Shown here: positions 28,585 through 43,069 of the stretch, one piece after another
Layout of the letters: each line of letters opens with the position of its first letter
Numbering within the stretch: position 1 is the first letter of the stretch
DNA from: Cellulomonas timonensis
GTDB taxonomy: Bacteria; Actinomycetota; Actinomycetes; Actinomycetales; Cellulomonadaceae
Direction: 5' to 3'
Length of the DNA stretch: 64,000 nt
NCBI RefSeq assembly: GCF_900046455.1
Contig: NZ_FCOT01000013.1
Coordinates: forward strand, 744,001 to 808,000
Program-made: the position numbers and the translations under genes
Notes under the pieces: generated by a model
The model's database searches: none
What the model saw: the letters and a program-made list of their open reading frames with translations, nothing else
What the model was told of the DNA's origin: nothing

Positions 28585-29040
28585 ATGACGCGCGTCCTCC
28601 TGCTCAACGGTCCCAACCTCGGCCGCCTCGGCGTCCGCGAGCCGGACGTGTACGGCTCCGCGTCGTACACGGACCTCGTGGCCGCGGGGGAGCGGTGGGG
28701 CGCCGAGCGGGGCCTCGACGTGGTGGTGCGGCAGACGGATTCCGAGTCGGAGCTGGTCGGCTGGTTGCATGAGGCCGTCGACAGCGGCGCGCATGTCGTG
28801 CTGAACCCCGCCGCCTTCACGCACTACTCCTACGCGGTGCGCGATGCGGCGGCCCAGGTGACCAAGGCCGGGCTGGTGCTCGTCGAGGTGCACCTGTCGA
28901 ACCCGTACGCCCGCGAGGAGTTCCGGCACACGTCCGTCATCGGCGCCGTCGCCACCGGGACGATCGCCGGGTTCGGCTTCGACTCCTACCGGCTGGCGCT
29001 GGACGCCGTCGCCGGGCGGGTCGGGCAGTCCTCGGTTTGA
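28585..29040 (+). CDS. aroQ: Type II 3-dehydroquinate dehydratase
   Basis: Third step of the shikimate pathway; 151 residues, the normal size of this dodecameric enzyme. The active-site motif [18 protein letters not shown] contains the Arg and Tyr of the mobile loop, [18 protein letters not shown] the binding Asn and catalytic His region, and [19 protein letters not shown] the second His. The ATG has no ribosome site but stands six bases after a TAGGCT box. With aroE, aroC, aroK and aroB it leaves only DAHP synthase and EPSP synthase outside the window. Confidence 0.97.
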   Translation: MTRVLLLNGPNLGRLGVREPDVYGSASYTDLVAAGERWGAERGLDVVVRQTDSESELVGWLHEAVDSGAHVVLNPAAFTHYSYAVRDAAAQVTKAGLVLVEVHLSNPYAREEFRHTSVIGAVATGTIAGFGFDSYRLALDAVAGRVGQSSV

Positions 29041-29043
29041 TCA

Positions 29044-29061
29044 ACAAGGCTCTAGCCTTGT
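29044..29061. promoter_or_regulatory. Upstream palindromic operator (copy 1) of the SatD-like gene
   Basis: ACAAGGCTCTAGCCTTGT: 8-base arms (ACAAGGCT / AGCCTTGT) around two central bases. It starts 4 bases after the aroQ stop and is identical to copy 2 placed exactly 28 bp downstream. Confidence 0.8.
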
Positions 29062-29071
29062 AACAGGCGGA

Positions 29072-29089
29072 ACAAGGCTCTAGCCTTGT
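29072..29089. promoter_or_regulatory. Promoter-overlapping palindromic operator (copy 2) of the SatD-like gene
   Basis: The same 18-base palindrome as copy 1. Its right arm contains the TAGCCT -10 box (29081-29086) and ends three bases before the ATG, so a bound protein would block transcription initiation. Confidence 0.82.
29081..29086 (+). promoter_or_regulatory. Leaderless -10 box embedded in operator copy 2
   Basis: TAGCCT, six bases (TGTGAC) before the ATG at 29093. It lies within the operator, consistent with repression. Confidence 0.65.
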
Positions 29090-29092
29090 GAC

Positions 29093-29728
29093 ATGTTCAT
29101 CCTGACGATCGACCAGCAGGGCAGCCGCCGCGTCGGCGACCGGGTCGGCGAGCTCCTCGCCCACCTCCGGGCACGCGGCGACATGCATCGCGGGTCGGCA
29201 GGCGTGGTCGCCCCGTTCGAGCGGACCGTTGGAGACGAGGTGCAGTGCGTCCTCGACGACCCGGCCCTTGCGGTGGACGTGGCCCTGGCGGTGCTGCGGC
29301 TCACGGGCTGGAGCATCGGCATCGGCGCGGGCGACGTGGACGAGCCCCTGCCCGAGTCCTCCCGCGCCGGATCCGGACCCGCGTTCGTCATGGCACGCGA
29401 CGCCGTCGAGCAGGCCAAGAGCCGCCTGAAGGTGGTGCCCCTGGTGGTGCACGGCGCCGACGAGGAGCGGGCGCGTGAGGCCGAGGCGGTGCTCGTGCTG
29501 CTCGGCGCCACGTTGCAGCGCCGCACCGCGGCCGGATGGGAGGTCGTGGACGCCGTCGAGCGCTCCGGCGAGACCCGGCAGGACCTGATCGCCAGCCGCG
29601 TCGGCGTCACCCAGCAGGCGGTGAGCCAACGGCTGCGGACCGCGCTCTGGCTCGAGGAGCAGGCAGCCCGGCCGGTGGCCGCCCGGCTGCTTGCCGAGGC
29701 GGCGGCGGGTTCTCGCGACGCGCCCTGA
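29093..29728 (+). CDS. SatD-family protein with C-terminal helix-turn-helix
   Basis: 211 residues. The N-terminal two thirds match the SatD pattern: LTIDQQGSRR at the start, FERTVGDEVQCVLDDP (the GDEfQ-like centre), WSIGIGAGDVDEPLP and GPAFVMARDAVEQAK. The C-terminal part is a helix-turn-helix (RQDLIASRVGVTQQAVSQRL). SatD proteins are poorly understood; the name comes from a streptococcal secretion/acid-tolerance locus. Two identical palindromes before the gene, one over its -10, suggest that its own HTH represses it. The next gene encodes a membrane protein typical of SatD partners. Confidence 0.75.
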   Translation: MFILTIDQQGSRRVGDRVGELLAHLRARGDMHRGSAGVVAPFERTVGDEVQCVLDDPALAVDVALAVLRLTGWSIGIGAGDVDEPLPESSRAGSGPAFVMARDAVEQAKSRLKVVPLVVHGADEERAREAEAVLVLLGATLQRRTAAGWEVVDAVERSGETRQDLIASRVGVTQQAVSQRLRTALWLEEQAARPVAARLLAEAAAGSRDAP

Positions 29729-29772
29729 TCCGCCAGACTCGTCCCGCCGCCGTCCGCATCGAAGGAGATCCC

Positions 29773-30213
29773 GTGCACCCCGTGCTCATGCTGCTCACCG
29801 TCCTGGCGATGCTGGCGGTGAGCGCCGTGGGCGGGGGGGTGCTGACCGCCGGCGTGCTGCACCTGGCCGGGCGGTCCTCCGACGCGGGGTCGGCGAAGGA
29901 CGAGGCTGCGCCGCACGACGAGGGCGCCCCGCGGCCCACCGCCCTCTCCGACGGGCCTGACGGCGACCGGGCGCGCGCGGTGCTGCGCGGGGGGACGTGG
30001 ATCGGGCTGCTCGAGCGGGTGGCGGTGACCGGGTGCCTGCTGGCGGGGGAGACGAGCGGGATCGCGATCGTCGTCGCCGTCAAGGGCCTGGGCCGTTACC
30101 CGGAGCTGCGGGAGAACCCCGGCGCGTCGGAGAGGTTCGTCATCGGGACGCTCACCTCGATGATCTGGGCAGCCCTGGTGGGGCTCGCCGGCCGCGCGAT
30201 CCTGCTGGCCTGA
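29773..30213 (+). CDS. Membrane protein partner of the SatD-like regulator
   Basis: 146 residues, function unknown. There is an N-terminal helix ([21 protein letters not shown]), a charged cytoplasmic or extracellular linker, and a C-terminal region with [39 protein letters not shown] and [19 protein letters not shown]. That G-x-hIGxLER ... AKsxxRfpEL ... fxIGTLxS pattern is the one I know from the C-terminal part of DUF3307-type membrane proteins that sit beside SatD. GTG 29773 follows AAGGAG (29762-29767). The 44-base gap to the SatD-like gene suggests one transcript. Confidence 0.7.
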   Translation: MHPVLMLLTVLAMLAVSAVGGGVLTAGVLHLAGRSSDAGSAKDEAAPHDEGAPRPTALSDGPDGDRARAVLRGGTWIGLLERVAVTGCLLAGETSGIAIVVAVKGLGRYPELRENPGASERFVIGTLTSMIWAALVGLAGRAILLA

Positions 30214-30235
30214 GGTTGGGAAGCGTCGCGCGCTG

Positions 30236-30241
30236 TACGAT
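30236..30241 (+). promoter_or_regulatory. Putative -10 box of efp
   Basis: TACGAT preceded by TG. A TTGGGA upstream is only 14 bases away, so the -35 is uncertain. Transcription from here gives a leader of about 80 bases. Confidence 0.4.
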
Positions 30242-30328
30242 GGTCGGCGGTCTGGTCGCCCCCTCCTGCAAGGCGAGGTGAGCGCGGCGACGACTCGCAC
30301 ATTCTCAACTCGACAGGAAGCAGCTCTC

Positions 30329-30892
30329 GTGGCCACCACCAACGACCTCAAGAACGGCACCGTGCTGAAGATCGACGGCCAGCTCTGGGCTGTCGTCGAG
30401 TTCCAGCACGTGAAGCCCGGCAAGGGTGGGGCGTTCGTCCGCACCAAGCTGAAGAACGTCCTCTCGGGCAAGGTCGTCGACAAGACGTTCAACGCCGGCC
30501 TGAAGGTCGAGACGGCGAACGTCGACAAGCGCGACATGCAGTACCTGTACAAGGACGGCTCGGACTACATCTTCATGGACACCGACACGTTCGACCAGAT
30601 GCCCGTCGCGGAGACGGTCGTCGGCGACGCGGCGAACTTCCTGCTCGAGAACCAGAGCGCCATGGTCGCGACGAACGAGGGCGTGCCGCTGTACGTCGAG
30701 CTGCCCCCGTCGGTCGTGCTGGAGATCACCTACACCGAGCCGGGCCTGCAGGGCGACCGCTCCACGGGCGGCACCAAGCCCGCCACGGTGCAGACGGGCT
30801 ATGAGATCCAGGTCCCGCTGTTCCTGGAGACTGGCACGAGGGTCAAGGTGGACACCCGCGACGGGAGCTACCTCGGCCGCGTGAACGACTGA
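30329..30892 (+). CDS. efp: Translation elongation factor P
   Basis: Relieves ribosome stalling at polyproline; 187 residues. All three beta-barrel domains are present: [21 protein letters not shown], the tip loop [15 protein letters not shown], and the C-terminal [28 protein letters not shown]. The loop residue that is modified in some bacteria is Lys here (PGKGG), as in most actinobacteria. GTG 30329 follows AGGAAG (30315-30320). nusB starts two bases after the stop. Confidence 0.97.
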   Translation: MATTNDLKNGTVLKIDGQLWAVVEFQHVKPGKGGAFVRTKLKNVLSGKVVDKTFNAGLKVETANVDKRDMQYLYKDGSDYIFMDTDTFDQMPVAETVVGDAANFLLENQSAMVATNEGVPLYVELPPSVVLEITYTEPGLQGDRSTGGTKPATVQTGYEIQVPLFLETGTRVKVDTRDGSYLGRVND

Positions 30893-30893
30893 C

Positions 30894-31310
30894 GTGGGAG
30901 CTCGCACCAAGGCCCGCAAGCGGGCCATCGACGTCCTCTTCGAGGCCGAGCAGCGCCGCCTCGACCCGGTGACGCTGCTCGCGCAGCGCATCGCCGAGCC
31001 GGGCACGGAGTCGGCGTTGCCGCAGTACTCGGTGGACCTGGTCGAGGGCGTCGCCGCCCGCCAGGCGCGCATCGACGAGCTGATCTCGACGCACGCCCAC
31101 GGCTGGACCATCGAGCGGATGCCCGCCGTGGACCGCGCCCTGGTCCGGCTGGGGATCTGGGAGGTCCTCTACAACGACGACGTCCCGGACGCGGTCGCCG
31201 TGGACGAGGCTGTCGAGCTGGCCCGCGCGCTGTCGACGGACGACTCGCCGACCTTCATCAACGGCCTGCTGGGCCGGATCGTCGACCTGAAGCCGACGCT
31301 GCTGGCCTGA
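30894..31310 (+). CDS. nusB: Transcription antitermination factor NusB
   Basis: Binds boxA RNA with S10 to allow processive transcription of rRNA operons; 138 residues, all-helical. Signatures are ARTKARKRAIDVLFEAEQR at the start, MPAVDRALVRLGIWEVLY and VAVDEAVELARALSTDDSPTFINGLLG. GTG 30894 lies two bases after the efp stop, as in the conserved efp-nusB pair. The end is followed by a strong terminator. Confidence 0.96.
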   Translation: MGARTKARKRAIDVLFEAEQRRLDPVTLLAQRIAEPGTESALPQYSVDLVEGVAARQARIDELISTHAHGWTIERMPAVDRALVRLGIWEVLYNDDVPDAVAVDEAVELARALSTDDSPTFINGLLGRIVDLKPTLLA

Positions 31311-31323
31311 GCGCGCAGCCGCC

Positions 31324-31363
31324 CACGTGTGCCCCGGAGCCCCACAGCCCCGGGGCACATGTG
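31324..31363. terminator. Bidirectional terminator between nusB and the GGDEF-EAL gene
   Basis: 14-bp stem (31324-31337 with 31350-31363) with one G-U pair and a 12-base loop, between convergent genes 14 bases from each stop. Confidence 0.82.
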
Positions 31364-31376
31364 CGCCAGGGGGCGC

Positions 31377-33590
31377 CTACCGTGCGCCGAGCGCCCCATG
31401 CCGGCGCGGCCGCGGTCCGCGCACGGGCAGCCCGGGCGCGGCCCGGCCGAGCAGGTTTCCCTGCACCCGCGTGACACCCAGCTCGACCAGCGCGGTGAGC
31501 TGGGTGGCCTGCTCCACGCCCTCGGCGACGACCTCGAGGCCATGGGCCTCGGCGAGTCCCAGGATCGCGCGCAGCACCGCGATGCCGCGCGCGGTGCCGA
31601 TCTCCCGCACGAAGGACTGGTCGATCTTCAGGATGTCCACGGGCAGTGACGCGAGGCGGGACAGCGAGCTGTAGCCGGTGCCGAAGTCGTCGAGCGCGAT
31701 GCGCACGCCCCGCTCGCGCAACGCCTGCAATTTGATGGTCGCGGCGGCGTCGTCGGCGAGCAGCGCGCTCTCGGTGACCTCGATCGTCAGGCGCACCCAC
31801 TCGCTGTCGCCCCAGGCGCGCTCCACCTGGTCGAGGAAGTCGGGCTCGGAGACCTGGCGCGCCGCGACGTTGACGGCCACGGGCAGTTGGAAGCGGTCGT
31901 AGCCCGTGCGGGCGCTGGCCATGAGCGCCTCGCCGATCGGGATGATCAGGCCTGACTCCTCGGCCAGGGGGAGCCACTCGGCGGGCTGGAGCATGGTGCC
32001 CCGGTGCGACCAGCGGGCGAGCGCCTCGAGCTCGACGACCTCCAAGGTGCGGGCGTCGACGATCGGCTGGAAGTGGGTGACGAACTCGTGGTCGGCGATG
32101 CCCTCGTCGAGAGCGCGGCGCAGGCGCGTCTCCGACTGGACCCGGCGGCGGAGCGGCCGGTCGAACAGGAGCACGCCGACGCGGGTGCGCTTCGCCTCGA
32201 GCATCGCGGTGTCGGCGTGGCGCAGCAGGGCCTCGGTGTCCAGCGGCTCGCCGGGCTCCCATGCGGCGATGCCCACCGTGAGGCGTGGGGCGTTGCTGAC
32301 CGTCCCGGGTCCGGTGAAGCCGTTGCGCAGGCGGTGGCCGAGGTCGCGCAGCGCGTCATCCGACGGCGCCCGGGAGATCACCGCGACGAACTCGTCGCCG
32401 CCGAGCCGCGCGACGCTCGAGCCTGCGGGCACCTGCGAGCGCAGGTGGTCGGCGACCTGGACGAGCAGCGCGTCACCCCAGGCGTGGCCGTGGTGGTCGT
32501 TCGCCTGCTTGAAGTGGTCCAGGTCGCAGTAGACGACAGCGACGCGGGTGCGCTCCACCTCGGCCTGGTCCAGCGCCTCGGCGAGCTGCTTGTCGAGGGC
32601 GTGCCGATTGGGCAGCGAGGTGAGCGAGTCGGTGAACGCGGCCCGTCCGAGCCGGTCGGCGAGCTCGGTGCGCTCGGCGTGCGCCGAGACGAGCTGGGCG
32701 AGGTCCATCAAGAAGCCCCGCTCGCGGGGGTCGAGCGGCCGGCCCTCGAGGGGGAACAGCTCGGTGACGAACCTCCCGCGCGGCAGGTTGCGCAGCGAGC
32801 CCTCGATCTTCGGGTCGCCGAGCACGTGACGGGCCTCCTCGCGGGCGCGCAGCAGCAACGCCTCGGGGTCCTTGAGGAACCAGGCGGCGTTGGCGATGCG
32901 CGCGACCGCGTCGCGCATGCTGTTCTGCCGGTCGGCCTCCCACTGCGAGCGCCGGAGCCGGTGCAGCGCGAGCGCCTCCAGGCCGATGCACAGCGGGATC
33001 GCCCACGAGCTGGTGAGGATCTCCCGCAGGGCGGGGTCGGCCACGAGGAACGACGCGACGAGCACCAGGGTGGACAGCGACGAGACGGCGAGGAGGGCGG
33101 CGCCCATGGCCGTCAGGCGGGTCTTGCCGACGGCGACCACCACATAGACGCCCACGATCGTCACGGGGACGAGGAAGGTGATGGCGTCGACCGGGCCGCG
33201 GGCCGACGCGCCCCCTCCGTGGCGGACGACGAGGTCCGTGCCCAGCCACAGCACGGCGCGCAGGATGTACAGCGCGCTGGTGGCGAGGACGTAGGCGCGC
33301 ACGGGCGGGCCGGAGGCGTAGGCACGGGTGGCGGGCAGTGCCAGGACGACGGCGGCCGCGAGGAGCTGTGCGCGCACGAAGGGCAGCACCTCGCCGGCCG
33401 GCAGGACGGCCAGGAGGCCGTTGACGAGGAACAGGAGCGCGAGCGCGGCGGACCACAGCAGCGTCCAGGCGGCGCCCGCCCGGCGGAGGCGTCCCCGCCA
33501 CCACACCCAGTGCAGCATGCAGAAGCCGCCCACCAATCCGGCGGCGGAGAACTGCACGAGCGCCGCCCAGGTCGGCGCTGAGATCTCCAT
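31377..33590 (-). CDS. Membrane GGDEF-EAL protein (c-di-GMP synthesis and hydrolysis)
   Basis: 737 residues. The N-terminal third is a sensor of seven or so membrane helices (for example LLAAAVVLALPATRAYA). A diguanylate cyclase domain follows with TDSLTSLPNR, DLDHFKQANDHHGH and LGGDEFV near residue 397. The C-terminal EAL phosphodiesterase domain has ELEALARW near residue 521, VNVAARQVS, IEVTESALL, DDFGTGYSSLSRL, KIDQSFVR and EGVEQATQL, ending VQGNLLGRAAPG. Key residues of both domains are intact, so both activities are possible; many such proteins work mainly one way. It is transcribed alone and divergently from pyrR, and it could modulate the pilus through PilB. Confidence 0.93.
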   Translation of the reverse strand: MEISAPTWAALVQFSAAGLVGGFCMLHWVWWRGRLRRAGAAWTLLWSAALALLFLVNGLLAVLPAGEVLPFVRAQLLAAAVVLALPATRAYASGPPVRAYVLATSALYILRAVLWLGTDLVVRHGGGASARGPVDAITFLVPVTIVGVYVVVAVGKTRLTAMGAALLAVSSLSTLVLVASFLVADPALREILTSSWAIPLCIGLEALALHRLRRSQWEADRQNSMRDAVARIANAAWFLKDPEALLLRAREEARHVLGDPKIEGSLRNLPRGRFVTELFPLEGRPLDPRERGFLMDLAQLVSAHAERTELADRLGRAAFTDSLTSLPNRHALDKQLAEALDQAEVERTRVAVVYCDLDHFKQANDHHGHAWGDALLVQVADHLRSQVPAGSSVARLGGDEFVAVISRAPSDDALRDLGHRLRNGFTGPGTVSNAPRLTVGIAAWEPGEPLDTEALLRHADTAMLEAKRTRVGVLLFDRPLRRRVQSETRLRRALDEGIADHEFVTHFQPIVDARTLEVVELEALARWSHRGTMLQPAEWLPLAEESGLIIPIGEALMASARTGYDRFQLPVAVNVAARQVSEPDFLDQVERAWGDSEWVRLTIEVTESALLADDAAATIKLQALRERGVRIALDDFGTGYSSLSRLASLPVDILKIDQSFVREIGTARGIAVLRAILGLAEAHGLEVVAEGVEQATQLTALVELGVTRVQGNLLGRAAPGLPVRGPRPRRHGALGAR

Positions 33591-33641
33591 GTTCGCTCAA
33601 TCGGTCCATTCGCCCGCGGCATTGAGTCGGCATCCGGGTGA

Positions 33642-35370
<1,729 letters not shown>

Positions 35371-35374
<4 letters not shown>

Positions 35375-36714
35375 GGACGACGTATCTGCTCCGGGCCGTG
35401 GCGCCCCTGGGCGGCGAGCCCGTGGACGTGCTGCTGGCCGACGGCGTGATCGCCGCGATGGGGCCCGACGCCGCCGCTCAGGCGGGTGACGACGCTGTCG
35501 TCGTCGACGGCGCGGGCCTGGTGCTGCTGCCCGGCCTGGTGGACCTGCACACGCATCTGCGCGAGCCGGGACGCGAGGACGCCGAGACGGTGCTGTCCGG
35601 GACGCGCGCGGCGGCCCTCGGCGGCTTCACGGCCGTGCACGCGATGGCCAACACCACGCCGACCCAGGACACCGCCGGCGTCGTCGAGCAGGTGTGGCGC
35701 CTGGGCCGTGACGCGGGCTGGGTCGACGTGCGCCCCGTCGGCGCGGTGAGCGTGGGCCTGGACGGCGAGCACCTCGCCGAGCTCGGCGCGATGGCCAGCT
35801 CCGCCGCCCGTGTGCGGGTGTTCTCCGACGACGGCAAGTGCGTGAGCGACCCGGTGCTGATGCGCCGCGCGCTCGAGTACACGAAGGCCTTCGACGGGGT
35901 GGTCTCCCAGCACTCGCAGGAGCCGCGCCTGACCGTCGGCGCCCAGATGCACGAGGGCGTCGTCTCCGCGGAGATCGGCCTCGCGGGCTGGCCCGCGGTC
36001 GCCGAGGAGGCGATCATCGCCCGCGACGTGCTGCTCGCCGAGCACGTCGGCTCGCGCCTGCACGTGTGCCACCTGTCCACGGCCGGCTCGGTGGAGATCA
36101 TCCGCTGGGCGAAGTCGCGGGGCATCGACGTGACGGCCGAGGTCACCCCGCACCACCTCATGCTCACGGACGAGGAGGCCCGCGGCTACGACCCGGTGTT
36201 CAAGGTCACCCCGCCGCTGCGCACCGCCGCCGACGTCGAGGCCGTCCGGGCGGGCTTGGCGGACGGCACCATCGACATCGTCGCCACCGACCACGCGCCG
36301 CATCCGCGCGAGGACAAGGACTGCGAGTGGGCCGCCGCCGCCTTCGGCATGACGGGCCTGGAGACCGCGCTGTCGGTGGTGCAGGAGGCCATGGTCGACA
36401 CCGGGCGCATGACCTGGGCGGACGTCGCCCGCGTGCTGTCCAGCACGCCCGCGGCGATCGGCCGCGTCGAGGACCAGGGGCGGCCGCTGGCGGTGGGGGA
36501 GGCCGCGAACCTCACGCTCGTCGACCCGTCGGCGCGCCGCACGGTGGTCCCCGAGGAGCAGGGCACCGCGAGCGCCAACTCCCCGTTCCGCGGCCGTGAG
36601 CTGCCGGGCGCGGTCGTGGCGACGTTCCTGCGCGGCCGGGCCACGGTGCTCGGTGGTCGGGCGCAGGACGGCCCGGACGGCAGCCGCCGTGCTGCCGGCC
36701 GCGAGGCCGTCTGA
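35371..36714 (+). CDS. pyrC: Dihydroorotase
   Basis: Zinc amidohydrolase that closes the dihydroorotate ring; 447 residues, the long class I type. Metal ligands are in [35 protein letters not shown] and [30 protein letters not shown] and the urease-like ending RTVVPEEQG follow. GTG 35371 overlaps the pyrB stop, and its own stop overlaps the next ATG by one base. Confidence 0.97.
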
Positions 36715-37250
36715 TGCGGGCGGGCGTGACGATCGTCGTCCTGGTGGCCCTGGGCGCGCTGGTGCTGTGGTCGATGCGGCGCGGGTGGCGGAGCCGGGGC
36801 GTGAGCACGGCCGCCGTGGTCCCCGACCTGCCGGCGACGCCCGCGGAGGGGTTGCGCGGGGCGCCGGTGACCGAGCCGATGGAGGCCACGTACATCTCCT
36901 CGACGCGTGCCGGCGACTGGCTCGACCGGGTCGTGGCGCACGACTTGGGCGTGCGCAGTGCCGCGCAGGCGCAGGTGTTCGAGCGCGGTGTCCTGCTGAC
37001 GCGGCGTGGCGCGGCGGACGTGTGGGTGCCGTCGCAGTCGTTGCGGTCGGTCGGCACGACGTCCGGCATGGCTGGCAAGTACGTCGGGGGCGACGGGATC
37101 GTCGTCCTCACCTGGGCGCTGGAAGGTGACGAGCGCGGGCTCGACACGGGTGTGCGCCCGCGTCGCTCCCAGGACCGCACGCGCCTGCTCGAGGCAGCCC
37201 GAGGCTTGATCGACCCGACGTCCCCCGTGGCGCAGAAGGAGCAGCAATGA
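36714..37250 (+). CDS. Membrane-anchored PH-like protein in the pyrimidine operon
   Basis: 178 residues, function unknown. It has one N-terminal helix ([17 protein letters not shown]), then a soluble region with [39 protein letters not shown] and [20 protein letters not shown], a PH-like beta fold. Genes of this type lie between pyrC and carA in many actinobacteria, and the ATGA overlaps on both sides keep it within the pyr transcript here. It has no features of a pyrimidine enzyme, so its role there is open. Confidence 0.8.
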   Translation: MRAGVTIVVLVALGALVLWSMRRGWRSRGVSTAAVVPDLPATPAEGLRGAPVTEPMEATYISSTRAGDWLDRVVAHDLGVRSAAQAQVFERGVLLTRRGAADVWVPSQSLRSVGTTSGMAGKYVGGDGIVVLTWALEGDERGLDTGVRPRRSQDRTRLLEAARGLIDPTSPVAQKEQQ

Positions 37251-38436
37251 CCGACGCAGTCCTGATCCTGGAGGACGGGCGGACGTTCCGCGGGCGCGCC
37301 TACGGCGCCACCGGGGCCACTGTCGGCGAGATCGTCTTCAACACCGGCATGACTGGGTACCAGGAGACGCTCACCGACCCCAGCTATCACCGGCAGATCG
37401 TGGTGATGACGGCCCCGCACATCGGCAACACCGGTGTGAACGACGAGGACCCGGAGTCGGGCCGCATCTGGGTGGCCGGCTTCGTGGTGCGCGACCCTGC
37501 GCGCCGCCCGTCGAACTGGCGCTCCGAGCGGACGCTGGACGAGGAGCTCGCCGCGCAGGGCGTGGTCGGCATCTCGGACATCGACACCCGTGCGCTGACG
37601 CGCCACCTGCGTGAGCGGGGCGTGATGCGGGGTGGGATCTTCTCCGGCGAGGCGCTGCTCGGGGCTGACGGCTCGCGCCTGCCCGACGACGTGCTGCTCG
37701 CCGCGGTGCAGGCCGCCCCGGCGATGCAGGGCGCCGACCTGGCCGGCGAGGTCTCGACGTCGCAGGCGTACGTCGTGGAGCCCCTCGGGGCCGACGGCGC
37801 GCCGCTGGCCGAGCCGGTGGCCACCGTCGCCGCGGTGGACCTGGGCATCAAGTCCATGACGCCGCAGCGGATGGCGGAGCGGGGCATCCGGGTGCATGTG
37901 CTGCCCTCGGACGCGACCATCGACGATGTGCTGGCCACCGGCGCTGACGGGGTGTTCTTCTCGAACGGCCCCGGCGACCCGGCCGCCGCCACGCATGAGG
38001 TCGAGCTGCTGCGCGCGGTGCTCGACCGCCGTATCCCGTTCTTCGGGATCTGCTACGGCAACCAGCTGCTGGGCCGGGCGCTCGGCTACGGCACGTACAA
38101 GTTGGGCTACGGCCACCGTGGCGTGAACCAGCCGGTGGTGGACCGCCTGACCGGCAAGGTGGAGATCACCGCGCACAACCACGGCTTCGCTGTGGACGCC
38201 CCGCTGGACGGCGAGTCCACGGCGCCACATGACGGCGGCCGCTACGGCCGGGTCGTGGTGTCCCACGTGAATCTGAACGACGACGTCGTCGAGGGCCTGT
38301 CCGCCCTGGACCTGCCGGCCTTCTCGGTGCAGTACCACCCCGAGGCCGCGGCGGGCCCGCATGACGCCGCGTACCTCTTCGACCGTTTCCTCGAGCTCAT
38401 GCACACCACGGGTGCGCAGAAGGGTGCCGACGACTG

Positions 38437-38437
<1 letters not shown>
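37247..38437 (+). CDS. carA: Carbamoyl-phosphate synthase, glutamine amidotransferase subunit
   Basis: Releases ammonia from glutamine for CarB; 396 residues. The N-terminal small-subunit domain contains [20 protein letters not shown], followed by the GDIDTR-like [16 protein letters not shown]. The class I amidotransferase triad is present: nucleophile Cys in [12 protein letters not shown] and His-Glu in [14 protein letters not shown]. Stop and carB start overlap. Confidence 0.98.
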
Positions 38438-41768
<3,331 letters not shown>

Positions 41769-41769
<1 letters not shown>

Positions 41770-42629
41770 TGGGCGCCACGTTCGGCGCGCGCCTGGCCGC
41801 GGCGATGGACGCCCACGGCCCGCTGTGCGTCGGGATCGCCCCGCACCCCGGCCTGCTGCGGGCGTGGGGGCTGCCCGACGACGCGTCCGGGCTGTCGGCG
41901 TTCGCGCGCGCCGTTACCGACGCCCTGGGCGGCCGCGTCGCGGCGCTCAAGCCCCAGTCGGCGCTCTTCGAGCGGCACGGCTCCGCCGGGGTCGCCGTGC
42001 TCGAGGAGGTCGTCGCGGCGGGACGCGACTCCGGGACGCTGGTGATCGTCGACGCGAAGCGCGGCGACATCGGCTCCACGATGGCCGCATACGCCGACGC
42101 CTACCTGCGGGACGGCTCGCCGCTCGCCGGCGACGCGCTGACGGTGTCGCCCTACCTGGGCTTCGGCTCGATCGCGCCCGCCGTCGAGGCCGCCCAGGCC
42201 ACCGGGCGCGGCCTGTTCGTGCTGGCCCTGACGTCGAACCCCGAAGGCGCGTCCGTGCAGCATGCGCGCGACGCGCACGGGGTGTCGGTGGCGTCCCGGA
42301 TGGCCCTGGAGGCGGGGGCCCTCAACGAGCGCGAGGTCGCCGCGTCCGGGGCCGAGCTGGGGTCGATCGGGCTCGTCGTGGGCGCCACGATCGGGGATGC
42401 GGCCGCCCGCACGGGCGTGGACCTGGCCGCCGTCCGGGGGCCGTTGCTGGCCCCCGGGGTGGGCGCCCAGGGGGCCGGCGCGGACGAGCTCGCAGCCGTG
42501 TTCGGGGCCGCTCGACGAGCTGTCCTCGCCTCCTCGTCACGTGGTGTGCTGGCCGCCGGGCCCGATCGCGACGCCCTGCGACGGGCTGCGGCCGCCGCCG
42601 CGGCGGAAGCCGCCGCCGCCCTGCGATGA
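41769..42629 (+). CDS. pyrF: Orotidine 5'-phosphate decarboxylase
   Basis: Last step of UMP synthesis; 286 residues, the long actinobacterial/type 2 form. Catalytic Asp-Lys residues lie in IVDAKRGDIGSTMAAYADAY, and KPQSALFERHGSAG and VSPYLGFGSIAPAVEAA flank it. LLAPGVGAQGAG is the phosphate-binding loop. The C-terminus is Ala-rich. The dihydroorotate dehydrogenase and pyrE genes are not in the window. It ends the operon; the 78 bases that follow hold the mihF promoter. Confidence 0.96.
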
Positions 42630-42637
42630 CGTTCGCG

Positions 42638-42667
42638 TTGCCGACCTGTGCGAATGCTCGCTAGGTT
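42638..42667 (+). promoter_or_regulatory. Putative mihF promoter
   Basis: TTGCCG (42638-42643) and TAGGTT (42662-42667), 18 bases apart, giving a short leader to GTG 42708. Confidence 0.55.
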
Positions 42668-42707
42668 CGGTGGACGATCACGTCCCACTGACGAGAAGGT
42701 GACTCGA

Positions 42708-43019
42708 GTGGCTCTTCCACCGCTGACTCCAGAACAACGTTCCGCAGCTCTAGAGAAGGCCGCCGCAGCGCGGCAGGCACGCGCCGAGGTGAAGAACCGG
42801 CTGAAGTACTCCCAGGGGACTCTCTCGGAGGTGATCGCCCAAGGCCATGAGGACGACACCATCGGCAAGCTCAAGGTCGTCGCGCTCCTCGAGTCGCTCC
42901 CCGGAGTCGGCAAGGTCAAGGCGCGGGCCATCATGTCCGAGGTGGGCATCTCCGAGACGCGCCGCGTGCGCGGCCTGGGCCCCCACCAGATCAAGGCGCT
43001 GGTGGACAGGTTCGGGTGA
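42708..43019 (+). CDS. mihF: Integration host factor, actinobacterial type (mIHF)
   Basis: Small nucleoid-associated DNA-bending protein, essential in mycobacteria; 103 residues. It is unrelated to proteobacterial IHF. The family start LPPLTPEQRSAALEKAAAAR, the basic helix ARAEVKNRLKYSQGTLSEVI and the helix-two-turn-helix core LLESLPGVGKVKARAIMSE and RRVRGLGPHQIKALVDRFG are complete. GTG 42708 follows GAGAAGGTGA (42693-42702). It lies next to gmk, the conserved position. Confidence 0.96.
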   Translation: MALPPLTPEQRSAALEKAAAARQARAEVKNRLKYSQGTLSEVIAQGHEDDTIGKLKVVALLESLPGVGKVKARAIMSEVGISETRRVRGLGPHQIKALVDRFG

Positions 43020-43021
43020 GG

Positions 43022-43027
43022 TAGCGT
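43022..43027 (+). promoter_or_regulatory. Putative -10 box of gmk
   Basis: TAGCGT just after the mihF stop, 42 bases ahead of the gmk ATG. No -35 at normal spacing. Confidence 0.4.
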
Positions 43028-43069
43028 CAGTGGGTCCCCCCACCACTGGCCCAGGAGTGCTGCACCCTC

